Counted from the first letter of the stretch, positions 1-10,188 are shown. The stretch is 64,000 bases of DNA from Mycoplasma sp. 1018B (GCF_024582675.1 NZ_CP102084.1:558001-622000); one strand, 5' to 3'. Notes: generated from the letters alone by a model not told the origin. A program made the numbers and translations.

Positions 1-2
1 GT

Positions 3-230
3 ACTAAAGGTGAAGCTGAAATATTAATTTGCCAAAAATTAAATATAAATCCTCAAAATTGTTGACATGTAGGAGATACATTAAACGATTTGACAACTAA
101 AAATAAAATTGGAAAATTAATAGCTATGAAAAATAGCAATAAAATATTTAAACAAAACGCAGATTTTATTAGCAAATATAATTATAAAAAAGGCGGATTA
201 GGCAAAACTTTAAAGGAATTAATTGATTAA
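3..230 (+). CDS. HAD-family hydrolase (Cof-like), 3' end only
   Basis: The only open frame at the left edge gives 75 residues ending in TAA. It contains GDTLND near fragment residue 24, the C-terminal motif IV (GDxxND) with which haloacid dehalogenase-type phosphatases bind magnesium, followed by the usual tail in which residues with a KGGLGKTL stretch close the Rossmann domain. This matches the end of Cof/HAD-IIB sugar-phosphate or nucleotide phosphatases. The N-terminus lies outside the window, so substrate cannot be judged. The stop sits 1 nt before the next ATG, which suggests co-transcription with the ABC permease that follows. Confidence 0.75.
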
Positions 231-231
231 T

Positions 232-2016
232 ATGTCATTTCTTAAAACTCAATTAAAAATTTATTTTCGTTATAAATCTACTTACATAAGTCCTATATTA
301 TTAACTATTATTTTTATTTTATCTAGAATCTTATTATATTTAATGACTAAAGATTCACCTAACACTTTTGAACAACTTAGTTCATCTTTTGTTATGAATA
401 TTTCCGGTATTTTTACAATGTTATCTATATTTGCTTTAGTTAATTTTATTGGTATTACTATATTTTACAAATATCGACAAGAAGGTTTGGAAATTATGCT
501 CTTTTCTAAACCTATAAGTCGAAGCAAAATTTATTTTATTAATGCTATAGCTATTTCTCTTGGAATGTTATTTTCATTAACTATTTTTACATTAGGAAAT
601 TTTTTAAGTTATTTATTTCTTTATCCTGTTGTTCCGATATTGTACGGTTTAAAAATGACCTTGGCTACTTTTTTAGCCTCTCTGTTAGCCTCTATTTTTA
701 TTATTGGTTTGGCTTTATTTATACAAGCTTTTGCAGATTATAAACAATTTCTAATTGTTTTAGCAATTGTTCCATTTGTTATTGTTTTTCTTTTTCTAGT
801 CCTTAAGAATAATTATTTAATTAGTGAAATTAGAACAACCAATCAATTAACTAATAATTTAATTATTTCACCAAATAAAGATGCACAAAAAACAAATAAT
901 CAAATCGACAACATTAAAAATAATATAAATAATGATTTTTTATTGCCAGTTAGAAATAAAGGTATATCTCAAACTTATACAGAATTCAAAAAATATATTG
1001 ATAATCCTTTTGCCAATACTAAAACTTTACTTAATGCTTTAGATGATAATAAAAACAATTTTTATAATAAAGTAAAATATTTAAATTATACTGAGTATTT
1101 TTTAAGAATAATGGGAGCTTTAGATCCTAATTATACAAAGGAAAATGCTTTTGGAAATTATGATTATATACCATTAATAAATCAAAATAATGAATTAGAT
1201 TTTAGCAAATTAAAAAGCGTTGCTTTAAATCAAGATGGAAATTATTTTATTAAATTAATTGATAAAGATAATAATTTAATAAACTATATAATATTTACTT
1301 ATGATATAGAAATTATTAGAAATTATTTTAATAATTTATCTACTAATCGTTTCTTTTCTTTTAATAATTACGATCCTACTAATTCAATTAAAAAATATGA
1401 TAATGATTTAGATAATTTAAAATTATTAAATTTAAATTTTACTTCTCAAATAAATAAATTATATGATAACAACATAATCGATACACAAATGCTAATAAAA
1501 AATGAATTAATCAATCAGCAAAATATTAAAGTTTTGGCAATTGAAAATTTTCTTGATTTTCTTAATACAATTAAAACGAATCAAGAAGTTAATAAATTAG
1601 TAACTAATTTTGTTACAATTTTTGAAAATTTATTCAAACAAAATATAAATGATAGTGAAAATCCAATTGTACAATGAAACAATGAGCAAAGAAAAGAAAA
1701 TTTAAAACGTTTTGCAAAACAACTAGAAGAAATTATTTATAATTCAACAGCAATAATGTTAGCTCTAAAAGTTGTTGCAGATAATGAATTGGTTCTTCTT
1801 TTAGAGGATATTGATCCAATGATGCAAAATGTTGAATTTATTAATGTTTTATTATCTGAAAGTATTATTAATCCTGTATTAGTTAAAAATAATATTTTAG
1901 TTTATAATCGTCAAAGTGATTTTCCTTTATGGTTAGCAATTGTTTTACCTTTATCTCTTGGCGGAATTTTTACTTTTTTAGGATGATGAATAACTATTAA
2001 AAAGGATTATAAATAA
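232..2016 (+). CDS. ABC-2-type transporter permease, 594 aa
   Basis: The frame reads through TGA at 1675, 1984 and 1987 and stops at TAA. Five hydrophobic segments lie in the first 200 residues. A hydrophilic Asn/Lys-rich domain of roughly 350 residues follows, then a last membrane segment near the C-terminus ending in a WW pair. This is the arrangement of large mycoplasmal ABC permeases with a big extracytoplasmic domain. The ATPase gene starts 1 nt downstream, so the two probably form one exporter. The substrate is unknown. I chose the ATG at 232 because the TTG at 223 lies inside the preceding gene. Confidence 0.75.
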
Positions 2017-2017
2017 A

Positions 2018-3013
2018 ATGCGTAATATTGTTAAAATAAACAAAAAAATTAAAACATTGAAAAAAGTAATAAAAGCTATTCCACCAATCATACCAAATGA
2101 GAATATAGCATTATCAATTCAAAATTTGACTAAAATTTTTAAAAATAAAAATAAAGAAAACCAAATAGCTTTAAATAAAGTCACTTTTGAAGTAAAAAAA
2201 GGTCAATTTCATGGTTTTATTGGTGATAATGGAGCTGGTAAAACTACTACTATCAGATCAATTTTAGGATTTTATAAATCAATATTAGGTCATATTTACA
2301 TTAATCAATTAAAAAATAGTGAAATTAGTAGTCGTAATTTAATAGGTTATATTCCAGAAATCGCTATTTTTCCTAAAAATTTAACTGCACTTGAATATTT
2401 AATAGAAATGGGTAAATTAAATAAAATCAACAAAAAAGAAGTTATCAACAAAATTGATGATTTACTTTTAAAAATTAAAATGGATAAAGAACAATTAAAT
2501 AAAAGCGCTTATTTTATGTCTTCAGGACAAAAAAAGAAAATATTATTAATTCAAGCTTTACTTAATGATCCTCAAATTTTAATTTTAGATGAACCTGCTT
2601 CTAATTTAGATCCTTCTACTCGTTTAGATTTTTTTCAAATATTAAAAACTTTAAATAATGAAGGTAAAACAATTTTAATTTCCAGTCATATTATCAGTGA
2701 ATTAGAACAATATATTGATAGTTATACAGTTTTAAAAAATGGTGAAGTTATTGAAAGTATTTCAGTAAAAGATAAATTAAAACAATTAGAGTATAATAAA
2801 GAAATCAAAACCTCAAATAATAAACTTTTGCAAATATTTTTAATAGAAAACAGAATAAAAAATAAAATTGATGAAAAAGAAAATAAAATTTATTTAACTA
2901 TCAATACAGAAAAAGAAAAAATACTTTTAAAATATTTAATTAATCAAAAGATTCAAATTATTTTCTATAAAGATACATCAATAGACTTAAATAAAATGTA
3001 TTTTAACTTATAA
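2018..3013 (+). CDS. ABC transporter ATP-binding protein, 331 aa
   Basis: Walker A (GDNGAGKTT) lies at residues 69-77, a signature region reading MSSGQKKK follows, and Walker B is ILILDEPASNLD. The usual LSGGQ signature has become SSGQ. There is a basic N-terminal extension of about 30 residues before the first strand, and a C-terminal extension of about 90 residues beyond the H-loop (SSHI). It is the nucleotide-binding subunit for the permease 1 nt upstream and probably powers export across the plasma membrane. The unit ends at a hairpin terminator at 3026-3059. Confidence 0.85.
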   Translation: MRNIVKINKKIKTLKKVIKAIPPIIPNENIALSIQNLTKIFKNKNKENQIALNKVTFEVKKGQFHGFIGDNGAGKTTTIRSILGFYKSILGHIYINQLKNSEISSRNLIGYIPEIAIFPKNLTALEYLIEMGKLNKINKKEVINKIDDLLLKIKMDKEQLNKSAYFMSSGQKKKILLIQALLNDPQILILDEPASNLDPSTRLDFFQILKTLNNEGKTILISSHIISELEQYIDSYTVLKNGEVIESISVKDKLKQLEYNKEIKTSNNKLLQIFLIENRIKNKIDEKENKIYLTINTEKEKILLKYLINQKIQIIFYKDTSIDLNKMYFNL

Positions 3014-3025
3014 TAATTATCACTT

Positions 3026-3059
3026 AAACTGTTTTATTGCTAAAAATAAAACAGTTTTT
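3026..3059 (+). terminator. Rho-independent terminator after the ABC pair
   Basis: A perfect 12-bp stem (arms 3026-3037 and 3046-3057) around an 8-nt loop is followed by T residues. It ends the HAD-ABC transcription unit. Confidence 0.8.
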
Positions 3060-3072
3060 GATATTTTTCTTA

Positions 3073-3078
3073 TATAAT
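3073..3078 (+). promoter_or_regulatory. -10 box of rluD, leaderless arrangement
   Basis: A perfect TATAAT ends 7 nt before the ATG at 3086. There is no Shine-Dalgarno in between, so transcription should begin at or next to the start codon. Confidence 0.6.
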
Positions 3079-3085
3079 AAATAGC

Positions 3086-3997
3086 ATGATAAAACTGGAA
3101 GTTAAATATAAAGAAAGAATTGACAAGTATATTTCTGATAATTCACACTTAACTCGTAATGATACCAAAACTTTAATTCTTGAAGGGTTAGTTAATGTTA
3201 ACAATGAAATTAACGTTAGAAAATGTAATTTTATTGTTAATGAAGGTCAAATAATTACTATTTTGAAAACTTTAGATAAAGAGATTAAAATTGAACCTAA
3301 AAATATTCCGTTAAATATTATTTATGAAGATGAATATCTAGTAATTTTAAATAAATCATCTAATTTAGTAGTCCATCCTGCTCCTGGACATTATAATGAC
3401 ACTTTAGTTAATGGTCTACTTTATCATTTTAAAAATAATTTATCAGATAATAATGGTTTGCTTAGACCGGGTGTAATTCATAGAATTGATAAAGATACCA
3501 GCGGTTTATTAATTATTGCTAAAAATAATCATATTCATAATTTACTTAGTGAACAATTAAAAAAACATCAAATTAAAAGAACCTATTTAGCTATTATAGA
3601 TGGACTTTTAGAACATAAAAATTTAAAAATTAATTTACCATTGAATCGCCATAAAAGTAATCGAAAATTAATTGAAGTTAATAAAGATGGTAAAGAAGCT
3701 ATTACTAATGTTAAATTATTAAAAACCTTTTATTATGAAAAAAAACCTTTATCACTAATCGAATGTGAATTAGAAACGGGTAGAACTCATCAAATAAGAG
3801 TACATTTAGCATATTTAAAACATCCAGTTTTTGGTGATGAAACTTATGGAAAAAAAATAGATAATTTTAATCAAAGATTACACGCTTATAAATTGGATTT
3901 TATTCATCCAATAACTCAACAAAAAATAAAAGTTTTTGCACCTGTACCTGAAGAATTTTATATTGCAGATTATAACTTTGAATCTTTATATCAATAA
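3086..3997 (+). CDS. rluD: RluA/RluD-family 23S rRNA pseudouridine synthase, 303 aa
   Basis: An S4 RNA-binding domain (about residues 8-65) precedes a pseudouridine synthase domain. The catalytic motif HRIDKDTSGLL has its aspartate at about residue 135, and the conserved GRTHQIRVH motif follows. Members isomerise specific uridines in 23S rRNA (RluD: helix 69); the exact target here is inferred only from family and domain order. The length is normal for RluD. The gene has its own TATAAT box 7 nt before the ATG and no Shine-Dalgarno. A membrane protein gene follows after 13 nt and has a good RBS. Confidence 0.8.
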   Translation: MIKLEVKYKERIDKYISDNSHLTRNDTKTLILEGLVNVNNEINVRKCNFIVNEGQIITILKTLDKEIKIEPKNIPLNIIYEDEYLVILNKSSNLVVHPAPGHYNDTLVNGLLYHFKNNLSDNNGLLRPGVIHRIDKDTSGLLIIAKNNHIHNLLSEQLKKHQIKRTYLAIIDGLLEHKNLKINLPLNRHKSNRKLIEVNKDGKEAITNVKLLKTFYYEKKPLSLIECELETGRTHQIRVHLAYLKHPVFGDETYGKKIDNFNQRLHAYKLDFIHPITQQKIKVFAPVPEEFYIADYNFESLYQ

Positions 3998-4010
3998 AAT
4001 AAGGAGTGTT

Positions 4011-4964
4011 ATGAATTTAAAAAAATTTTTTCAAAATGCCTATAGTAATCAATATTCTAAAGCTAAAACAATTAAGGATTTTTGAAGTAAATTTGAAAAA
4101 CCTTATTTAAGGTATTTTTTATTCGGATCTTTAAGCGTATTTATTTTTATTATTTTATTTTTTAGCACACTTTTTGCTATTTTAATTATTTTTAAAACTC
4201 AGTATATAAATGAGGTATATCAAAGTGTTTCTAATAATAATATTACTAACGCTGAACCAAATGTTATTTTAAATTTTGCACACAATAATTTTAATGGCGA
4301 GTTAATTTCAAGTAGTATATTATTAATTATTTCTTTTGCCATGACAGCAAAATATATATATTCTCTTAAAGATGTATTTAAGAAAAAAAGTTTATTATAT
4401 CTGTCAACTCTTGCTAATAATATTTTATATTTATATGTAATCTATAAAATTGTTATGTTAATTTATCAATTAGTTAGATTTAAATTAGTAATTGATTTTA
4501 TTAATTTTCCAATTCTATCTTCATTATTTATAATAAATATTATTTTGCCTTTATTACTTGCTCTTATGTACATTGTTTTTGTTAGTCGTTTAAAAAAATT
4601 GAAAATTACTTCTTGAAGAATAAACCAATATGAAAATCTTAAAAAAACAGAGGAATTTTTGAAAAATAACCCAACTGATTTAAATAATATTTTTAAAAAT
4701 ATATTTGGTAATGCTAATGTTTTTTATGAAGATAATAAAGAAAATAATGCTACTGATAATATAACTGAAAGTAAGAGTACAACTCAAGCAAATGAAAATT
4801 TAACTGAAGAAGAAATAAAAATTAATCAAGAACGTAAAAAATTAAGTGAATTAAATAATACTACTCTTTATGAAATTGCTCAAAAATTATATATCAGTGG
4901 TTATGAACAAATGTCTAGAGATGAAATAATTGAAACAATATTAAAAACATTAAATAAAAAATAG
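4011..4964 (+). CDS. Membrane protein with Rho_N/SAP-like C-terminal tail, 317 aa
   Basis: The ATG at 4011 follows AAGGAG, and the frame reads through TGA at 4083 and 4614. Four membrane segments are predicted at about residues 36-62, 100-118, 128-150 and 165-192. A polar Asn/Glu-rich linker follows, then residues 281-315 with the pattern LSELNNTTLYEIAQKL..SGYEQMSRDEIIETIL. That pattern resembles the small helical Rho_N/SAP-type nucleic-acid-binding module (L..L....L..iA..l.I.Gy..m.rdeLI..Il). I do not recognise the protein as a whole. If the tail is cytoplasmic, it could tether nucleic acid to the membrane; this is inference. A terminator overlaps the stop codon. Confidence 0.75.
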
Positions 4965-4990
4965 CATAAATATCTAAATGCTATTTTTTA
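4956..4990 (+). terminator. Terminator overlapping the stop of the membrane protein gene
   Basis: A 12-bp stem (arms 4956-4967 and 4978-4989) has A-rich 5' and T-rich 3' flanks. The TAG stop lies inside the left arm. Confidence 0.8.
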
Positions 4991-5274
4991 TTTATTAACT
5001 TGTCAACAATTAATACTTTTTTGCTTTATCTAATCTTAAAATTAATATAAATTATCAAAATTTACTTGAGTACTAATTATTCATTTAATTTTTAAAACAT
5101 ACGATAATATTTTGTAAAGTTTATATTATAAAATTTAATATCTCATGTAATAAATCTAATAATTCTTAAATTCTTTTATATAAAATAATCATTTTCTTTT
5201 TTCTTTTTTGAAAGTTAACTTTTTTAATAAATTTTTATTATTACGCAGTAGAAAACGGCATAAAAAAAATTCTT
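4991..5274. other. Gene-free AT-rich spacer
   Basis: No frame on either strand looks coding, no tRNA fold is visible and no convincing regulatory site was seen. It lies downstream of the decayed lipoprotein gene on the minus strand and may include more of that gene's eroded 3' part. Confidence 0.5.
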
Positions 5275-5779
5275 TTAAGAGAGATTATTTTGTTGTTTAT
5301 ATTCATTTTCGTAATATTTAAATCAATAACCACTTAAATAATATTTGTAATTATCAAATAATGAATCGACAATATTGTTGTATCCTTTTTTCGCTTTATT
5401 TATTTTCCCCTATGTTTTTGAAAAATGTGTTTATTTTATTGTGTTATTTTGTCATATTTTTTTAATTCGTCTCGTTGTTGCATATGAGCATAAACATAAT
5501 TACGTGCGCGTTCTTTATAATGTCTTAAAAAAGTTTCTTTTTTTTATCTGTTTCATACCAATTTCAACTGTCTTTAATTTCTAAATTAGTGTAATCAGCA
5601 TATTTAGGTATATTTCATTTAGTATCTATTTCACCGACATTACGATTAGCATATTTATTTTCATTTTCTTTGGCAACAGTTTTATCATTATTAGTGGTAG
5701 TGCAAATTGCTGTAATAGCAGTGGTAACACTAATACTACTTACAAGCAAAGCGCCTATAACAAATTTTCATATTTTCAT
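5275..5779 (-). pseudogene. Decayed lipoprotein or secreted protein gene
   Basis: On the minus strand an ATG at 5779, preceded by AGAGAA, starts MKIWKFVIGALLVSSISV. This signal-peptide-like segment reaches a possible lipobox ending at Cys (TAIC). Coding quality continues to about residue 80 (IKDSWNWYETDKKK), where an A8 run shifts the frame. Restoring one base gives ETFLRHYKERARNYVYAHMQ. After another break a third frame reads GYNNIVDSLFDNYKYYLSGY and stops at 5275-5277. At least two indels and one stop separate these pieces, so no full product can be made. The family is not recognised. Mycoplasma surface lipoproteins are often lost this way. Confidence 0.6.
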
Positions 5780-5927
5780 TTTTTCTCTTTGTGAAAATAT
5801 TTTTTATTTATTTAATTATATTAACATTTTATTTGTATTTACTGTGTGAATATAAAAAATATAAATATTTTGTTTGTCTCTATATTAGATTTATTAATAA
5901 AAATAACATATTATTAATGTTGTTTTT

Positions 5928-5933
5928 TATAAT
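5928..5933 (+). promoter_or_regulatory. -10 box of rnhB, leaderless arrangement
   Basis: TATAAT ends 6 nt before the ATG at 5940, and no Shine-Dalgarno is present. Confidence 0.6.
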
Positions 5934-5939
5934 TAAATC

Positions 5940-6539
5940 ATGAATAGAATAGAAAATGATTATTGAGATAAATATTTTAATATTTTGGGTTTAGATGAAG
6001 CAGGAAGAGGTGCATGTGCTGGGCCAATTGTAATAGCAGGAGTTATTTTACCTAAAAATTATGAAAATAATTTAATTAAAGATTCTAAACAATTAAGTTT
6101 AAAGCAAAGAGAAAATATTTATCAAATTATTGTAAAAGATGCATTATTTTATGAAATAATAATTTTAGATAATTTATATGTTGATTTAAATAATCCTAAG
6201 CAAACTTCCATTGATGGAATGGAAAAAATTTGCAATAAATTAAAAAATAAATGTGATTTAATAATTACAGATTTTGAAAAATTAAATATTGATTATATAA
6301 AACAAATTAATTTAATTAAAGGTGATCAAAAAAGCATTAATGTGGCTGCAGCTTCTATTTTAGCCAAAGTAACAAGAGATAAAATTATGCTAAATTATCA
6401 TAATTTATATCCTCAATATCATTTTGATAAACATAAAGGCTATGGTACGAAATTACACTTAGAAAAAATTAAAATACATGGTATTTGTCCAATTCATAGA
6501 TTATCATATAAAAACATTAAAAATTTATTGTTTAGCTAA
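5940..6539 (+). CDS. rnhB: Ribonuclease HII, 199 aa
   Basis: It cleaves the RNA strand of RNA-DNA hybrids and removes misincorporated ribonucleotides. The family motif GLDEAGRG (acidic residues at about 19-20) is followed by the third acidic site in LIITDFEKL and by the conserved AASILAKVTRD helix. The start at ATG 5940 adds 15 residues that contain a TGA-encoded Trp. The gene stands alone, with a TATAAT box 6 nt before the start codon and no RBS. It converges on rplS, with a shared terminator between them. Confidence 0.9.
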
Positions 6540-6553
6540 ATAAAATTATAAAT

Positions 6554-6580
6554 AAAAGACATTATGTAAAATGTCTTTTT
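6554..6580. terminator. Terminator between rnhB and rplS
   Basis: A 10-bp stem (6554-6563 with 6569-6578) is flanked by A-rich and T-rich ends, so it can serve both converging transcripts. Confidence 0.75.
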
Positions 6581-6602
6581 GCTTGGATAAATAATTATAA
6601 AA

Positions 6603-6953
6603 TTAACGTTTAATTTCTTTAAGTCTTGCTGATTTACCGCTTCTATTTTTCATAAAGTAAAGTTTTGAACGACGAACTTTATTAGATCTTACAACTTCTA
6701 TTTGAGCAATTAAAGGTGAATGAAGTGGAAAAGTTCTATTAACACCAATACCAAAAGATATTTTTCTAACTGTAAAGGTTTCACGTGTTCCTGATTCTTT
6801 TTTAGAAATTACTAATCCTTCAAAAATTTGAATACGTTCTTTTTCACCTTCACGAATACGTACGTGAACTTTTACATTATCTCCCACACGAAAATCAGGA
6901 TGATCATTACGTAATTGACTTTGTTCTACTAATTCAATTAAATTTTTTCTCAT
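6603..6953 (-). CDS. rplS: 50S ribosomal protein L19, 116 aa
   Basis: Full-length bL19, recognised from [19 protein letters not shown] near the N-terminus and the basic [17 protein letters not shown] tail. It sits at the 30S-50S interface. It is the last gene of rpsP-trmD-rplS, the order usual in bacteria apart from the absent rimM. Its start overlaps the end of trmD by 4 nt, which suggests translational coupling. Confidence 0.95.
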   Translation of the reverse strand: MRKNLIELVEQSQLRNDHPDFRVGDNVKVHVRIREGEKERIQIFEGLVISKKESGTRETFTVRKISFGIGVNRTFPLHSPLIAQIEVVRSNKVRRSKLYFMKNRSGKSARLKEIKR

Positions 6954-7624
6954 TTTTTACCTTTCAATAAATCTGGACGATTTTTGATTGTTTTTTCTAA
7001 TTTTGCTTTTTGTTTCCATTTTTCAATTTCTTTGTGATTACCACTAAATAAAACCTCAGGCACTTTCATATTTTTATATTCTCTAGGTCTTGTATATTGA
7101 GGATAATCTAATAAACCATCATTTTGAAAAGAATCATTTTGATGACTTAATTCATTAATTACTCCTGGAATTAATCTAATAATAGCATCAGCTATAATCA
7201 TTGATGGTAATTCGCCACCTGTAAGAACATAATCTCCAATAGATATTTCTTCATCAACTAATTCAACAACTCTTTCATCAAAACCTTCATAACGTCCACT
7301 TATTAAAGTTATTTCTGAATATTTGGATAATTTATTTGCCATGTTTTGATTAAAAGTTTTACCTTGCGGAGAAACTAAAATTTTATATCCTCCTCTATTT
7401 TTAAGAGAATCTAAAGCTAAATCAATGGGTTCAACTTGTAAAAGTAATCCATGCCCACCACCATATATTTCATCATCTACTTTATGGTGTTTATCTTTAG
7501 AAAATAATCTAAAGTCAATAATATCAATATCAACTTGTTTTTTTTCTATTGCTTTATTAATTATAGATTCTTCAATAAATGGTAAGTAATATTTTGGAAA
7601 CAAAGTTAAAAAATTAATTTTCAT
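6950..7624 (-). CDS. trmD: tRNA (guanine-N1)-methyltransferase, 224 aa
   Basis: It methylates G37 of tRNAs that read CNN codons, using SAM, and so prevents frameshifting. The SPOUT knot motifs are visible: [13 protein letters not shown], then [15 protein letters not shown] and a PGV segment. The N-terminal glycine-rich loop reads YGGGHGL where GGGAGM is common. The length is typical. It lies 9 nt after rpsP and overlaps rplS. No rimM gene separates it from rpsP as it does in many bacteria. Confidence 0.93.
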   Translation of the reverse strand: MKINFLTLFPKYYLPFIEESIINKAIEKKQVDIDIIDFRLFSKDKHHKVDDEIYGGGHGLLLQVEPIDLALDSLKNRGGYKILVSPQGKTFNQNMANKLSKYSEITLISGRYEGFDERVVELVDEEISIGDYVLTGGELPSMIIADAIIRLIPGVINELSHQNDSFQNDGLLDYPQYTRPREYKNMKVPEVLFSGNHKEIEKWKQKAKLEKTIKNRPDLLKGKK

Positions 7625-7633
7625 ACTTAACTA

Positions 7634-7888
7634 TTATTTATTTTTTTGAAATTTTTGATTTAATCCGTGTTTTCTAAACAAGTTATAAACAGTTTCAGTC
7701 AATTGAGCACCATTATTAATTCATTTTTGTGTTGCTTCTTCATTTAAATAAAATTCTTTACTTCTTGGATTATATTGACCTAAAGCTTCAATAAATTTTC
7801 CATCTCTTGGAGCCTGTGCATCAGCTGCTACAATTTTATAATGAGCGTTAAATTTACTTCCTAATCTTTTTAATCTAATTTTAACCAT
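7634..7888 (-). CDS. rpsP: 30S ribosomal protein S16, 84 aa
   Basis: The start [20 protein letters not shown] and the Trp in QKWINNGAQ (encoded by TGA) identify bS16. The protein is needed for early 30S assembly. An AGGAG Shine-Dalgarno precedes the ATG at 7888. The gene heads the rpsP-trmD-rplS operon, and its leader contains a perfect 7-bp hairpin at 7906-7925 just before the RBS. Confidence 0.93.
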
Positions 7889-7905
7889 TTTTCTCCTTTT
7901 CCTCT

Positions 7906-7925
7906 GTCAAGCGTTTGTGCTTGAC
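7906..7925 (-). promoter_or_regulatory. Leader hairpin of the rpsP operon
   Basis: A perfect 7-bp inverted repeat (GTCAAGC, 6-nt loop, GCTTGAC) lies between a TATAAT box (7942-7947, minus strand) and the rpsP Shine-Dalgarno. It has no T tract, so it is not a terminator. It could be a ribosomal-protein or growth-dependent control element; this is inference. Confidence 0.5.
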
Positions 7926-7941
7926 ACCAAGCATTTTATTT

Positions 7942-7947
7942 ATTATA
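7942..7947 (-). promoter_or_regulatory. -10 box of the rpsP operon
   Basis: TATAAT on the minus strand, about 10 nt before the expected transcription start and 54 nt before the rpsP ATG. Confidence 0.5.
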
Positions 7948-7970
7948 ATAAATAAATAAAAAAGATAAAT

Positions 7971-7999
7971 AAAAAACTTCTAAAACAAGAAGTTTTTTT
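7971..7999 (-). terminator. Terminator of rpmB
   Basis: An 11-bp stem (7971-7981 with 7988-7998) with a 6-nt loop and T-rich end lies directly downstream of rpmB. Confidence 0.8.
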
Positions 8000-8009
8000 A
8001 TTATTCAAC

Positions 8010-8210
8010 TTAAGCTGAAAGGTTAAAGCCTTTATTTTTAATTGTTTTTGCTGTTTTAGCACTAACTCTTAAAGTAGTTTTTTTACCATTAATTACTACT
8101 GTTAATTTTTGTAAGTTAACATTAAATTTACGTTTAGTAGCATTTAAAGCATGTGAACGTTTATTGCCAACTAATGGACCTTTTCCAGTAATTTGATCTA
8201 CTCTTGACAT
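8010..8210 (-). CDS. rpmB: 50S ribosomal protein L28, 66 aa
   Basis: bL28 is recognised from [20 protein letters not shown] and the [14 protein letters not shown] tail. It lies near the E site of the 50S subunit. The length is normal and there is an AAGGAGT Shine-Dalgarno before the ATG. It is a single-gene unit with its own terminator. Confidence 0.95.
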   Translation of the reverse strand: MSRVDQITGKGPLVGNKRSHALNATKRKFNVNLQKLTVVINGKKTTLRVSAKTAKTIKNKGFNLSA

Positions 8211-8297
8211 TAAGGACTCCTTTCAAATATTTAATATTTAAATAACAACAAATAATATTAATATTTTAATATAAAAAATTATTTTTATTTGAAAAAA

Positions 8298-9212
8298 TTA
8301 TAAATTATCAACAATATGTTTAGCAGCAATTGCTCCATCTGATGCTGCTGTAACAATTTGACGAATTTTTTTATCTCTTATATCACCAATAGCATATAAA
8401 CCATTAATATTAGTTTGCATAAATTCATCTGTTATAACAAAACCAAACTCATTAGTAATATTTAAGTCTTTAAAAAATTCATTTGAAGGAACAAAACCAA
8501 TAAATGGGAAAAAAGCTTCTACATTTAATATTTTTTCTTCATTATTTTTATTTACAATGATAGCTTTTTCTATTTGATTTTCTCCATGTAAGGCTTTTAT
8601 TTCATGCTCTAAATAAATTTCAACATTATCTAATTTTTTTAATTCATCTACTAACCTTGCTTCGGCAATAAAATGATCATCTTTAACAATTAAGAAAACT
8701 TTATTTGCTAATTTAGCTAAAAATGTTGATTCTTCTACTGCGCTATTTCCACCACCTAAAACTAAAATATTTTTATCTTTATATAATGGTCCATCACATG
8801 TAGCACAAAAGCTGATGCCTCTAAATTCAAATTTAGGATAATTTTCTATTCATTTTGGTTCTCTTTCTTTCATGCCACTAGCAATAATTACTTTTTTAGA
8901 ATAATAAATTTGTCCATCTTCACAATGAGTCTCAAATAAATCATCATTATTTTTAATTATTTTAAGTACATTACCATAAATATGTTCAGCACCAAAAGAA
9001 ATAGCATGTTGATAAGCTTTAGTAGATAATTCAAAGCCATCTATCATATCAAAACCTAATCAATTTTCTATTTTAGACGTTTTAGTCATTTTGCCACCAG
9101 GAGCACCTTTTTCAATTAATGCTACTGATAAATTAGATCTTGAAGCATATAATGCTGCGTTTAACCCTCCAGGTCCAGCTCCTATAATCAAAACATCATA
9201 TTTTTTTTGCAT
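8298..9212 (-). CDS. trxB: Thioredoxin reductase (NADPH), 304 aa
   Basis: A FAD-dependent enzyme that reduces thioredoxin with NADPH, central to redox balance in an organism without glutathione. The FAD motif GAGPGGLNAALYASR lies near residue 12, the redox pair is in FCATCDG (CxxC), the NADPH motif is GGGNSAVEES, and the end carries AIGDIRDK. Two tryptophans are encoded by TGA. It starts 1 nt after the lgt stop, as the last gene of hprK-lgt-trxB, an order also seen in Firmicutes. Confidence 0.93.
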
Positions 9213-9213
9213 T

Positions 9214-10188
9214 TTACCCCCTTAAAGTATTAATGGTTAATTTTTCTTTTGTTCTTTTTGTTTTAAAAAAACGAGTTTTATTAATATGATCTACATAAAT
9301 TTGTTTGTGCGCATAAACATAATCAAAATAATATTTTTTTCTAATTTTAAGATAATGAACTTTACTAATAAATTCAAAATATATCAAAGCAATTAATCCT
9401 GCAATTACAAAACCTATTGAAGCAAAAACATAAATGTTAAAAGAATTTTCTCTTAAAGGTTCCATTGCCATTCTCACTAATCCATATCATATAAAATATA
9501 AACCAGCAGAAGATCCTGGTTTTAATAAACCTAATCAATTTATAACCCAAACAATAATTAAATATCCAACTAAATTAGCTAAACTTTCATATAAAAATAA
9601 TGGATATCTATATAAAGCTGATACATTCAAAGAATCTGAAACAGCATCGCTTATAAAAAGATTTTGAGCAAAATTTTTACCAAAGATTAAAACACTTGAT
9701 CCATCTCAATCAACTTTACCATAAAGTTCATGATTAGCATAATTCCCCCATCTTCCTATTACTTGACCAATTAAAATAGTAGGAATAATCATGGAAGCAG
9801 TTTTTCTTATATCAATGACATCTCTTTTAGTATAAACATAAATAAAATCACATAAAAAAGCTAAAACTACACCACCTTGAATACTTAATCCACCTTCTCA
9901 AATAGCATATCAACGACTAAAATCAAAATTACTTTGTGGATTAATAGCTTCTTCGACCAAATCTCAAAGCCTTGCACCAATTATAGCAGTAGGAATAGTT
10001 ATTAAAATTAAAGTAGATAAGTACTCAAATTTATAATTTTGTCTTTTCCAAAAAATACTAATAGTAAAAATTGAAGCAAGTATTCCTAAAAATAATGTAA
10101 GTGAATAAGTTCTCAGTGAAAAAGAGCCTATTTCTAATAATATACCCCCTTCACCGGGACGAAAAAATACATCTGCTAAATTATTCAT
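9214..10188 (-). CDS. lgt: Prolipoprotein diacylglyceryl transferase, 324 aa
   Basis: This membrane enzyme moves diacylglycerol from phosphatidylglycerol to the lipobox cysteine of prelipoproteins, so it serves the lipoproteins encoded in this window. The Lgt signature reads GRWGNYANHELYG, and there are about seven membrane segments. The C-terminus has a basic cytoplasmic extension of about 50 residues. Several Trp codons are TGA. The ATG lies inside the end of hprK (8-nt overlap), so the two are probably translationally coupled. Confidence 0.92.

Noticed and set aside
223-231. TTG start at 223 for the ABC permease
   Set aside because: It lies within the preceding HAD gene; the ATG at 232 directly follows its stop.
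5375-5584. Plus-strand open frame of 69 codons rich in Phe and Ile
   Set aside because: It is the complement of the decayed lipoprotein gene, which has better coding quality and a signal peptide on the minus strand.
9434-9667. Plus-strand frame opposite lgt
   Set aside because: It is a shadow of lgt, whose Lgt signature and operon context are clear.
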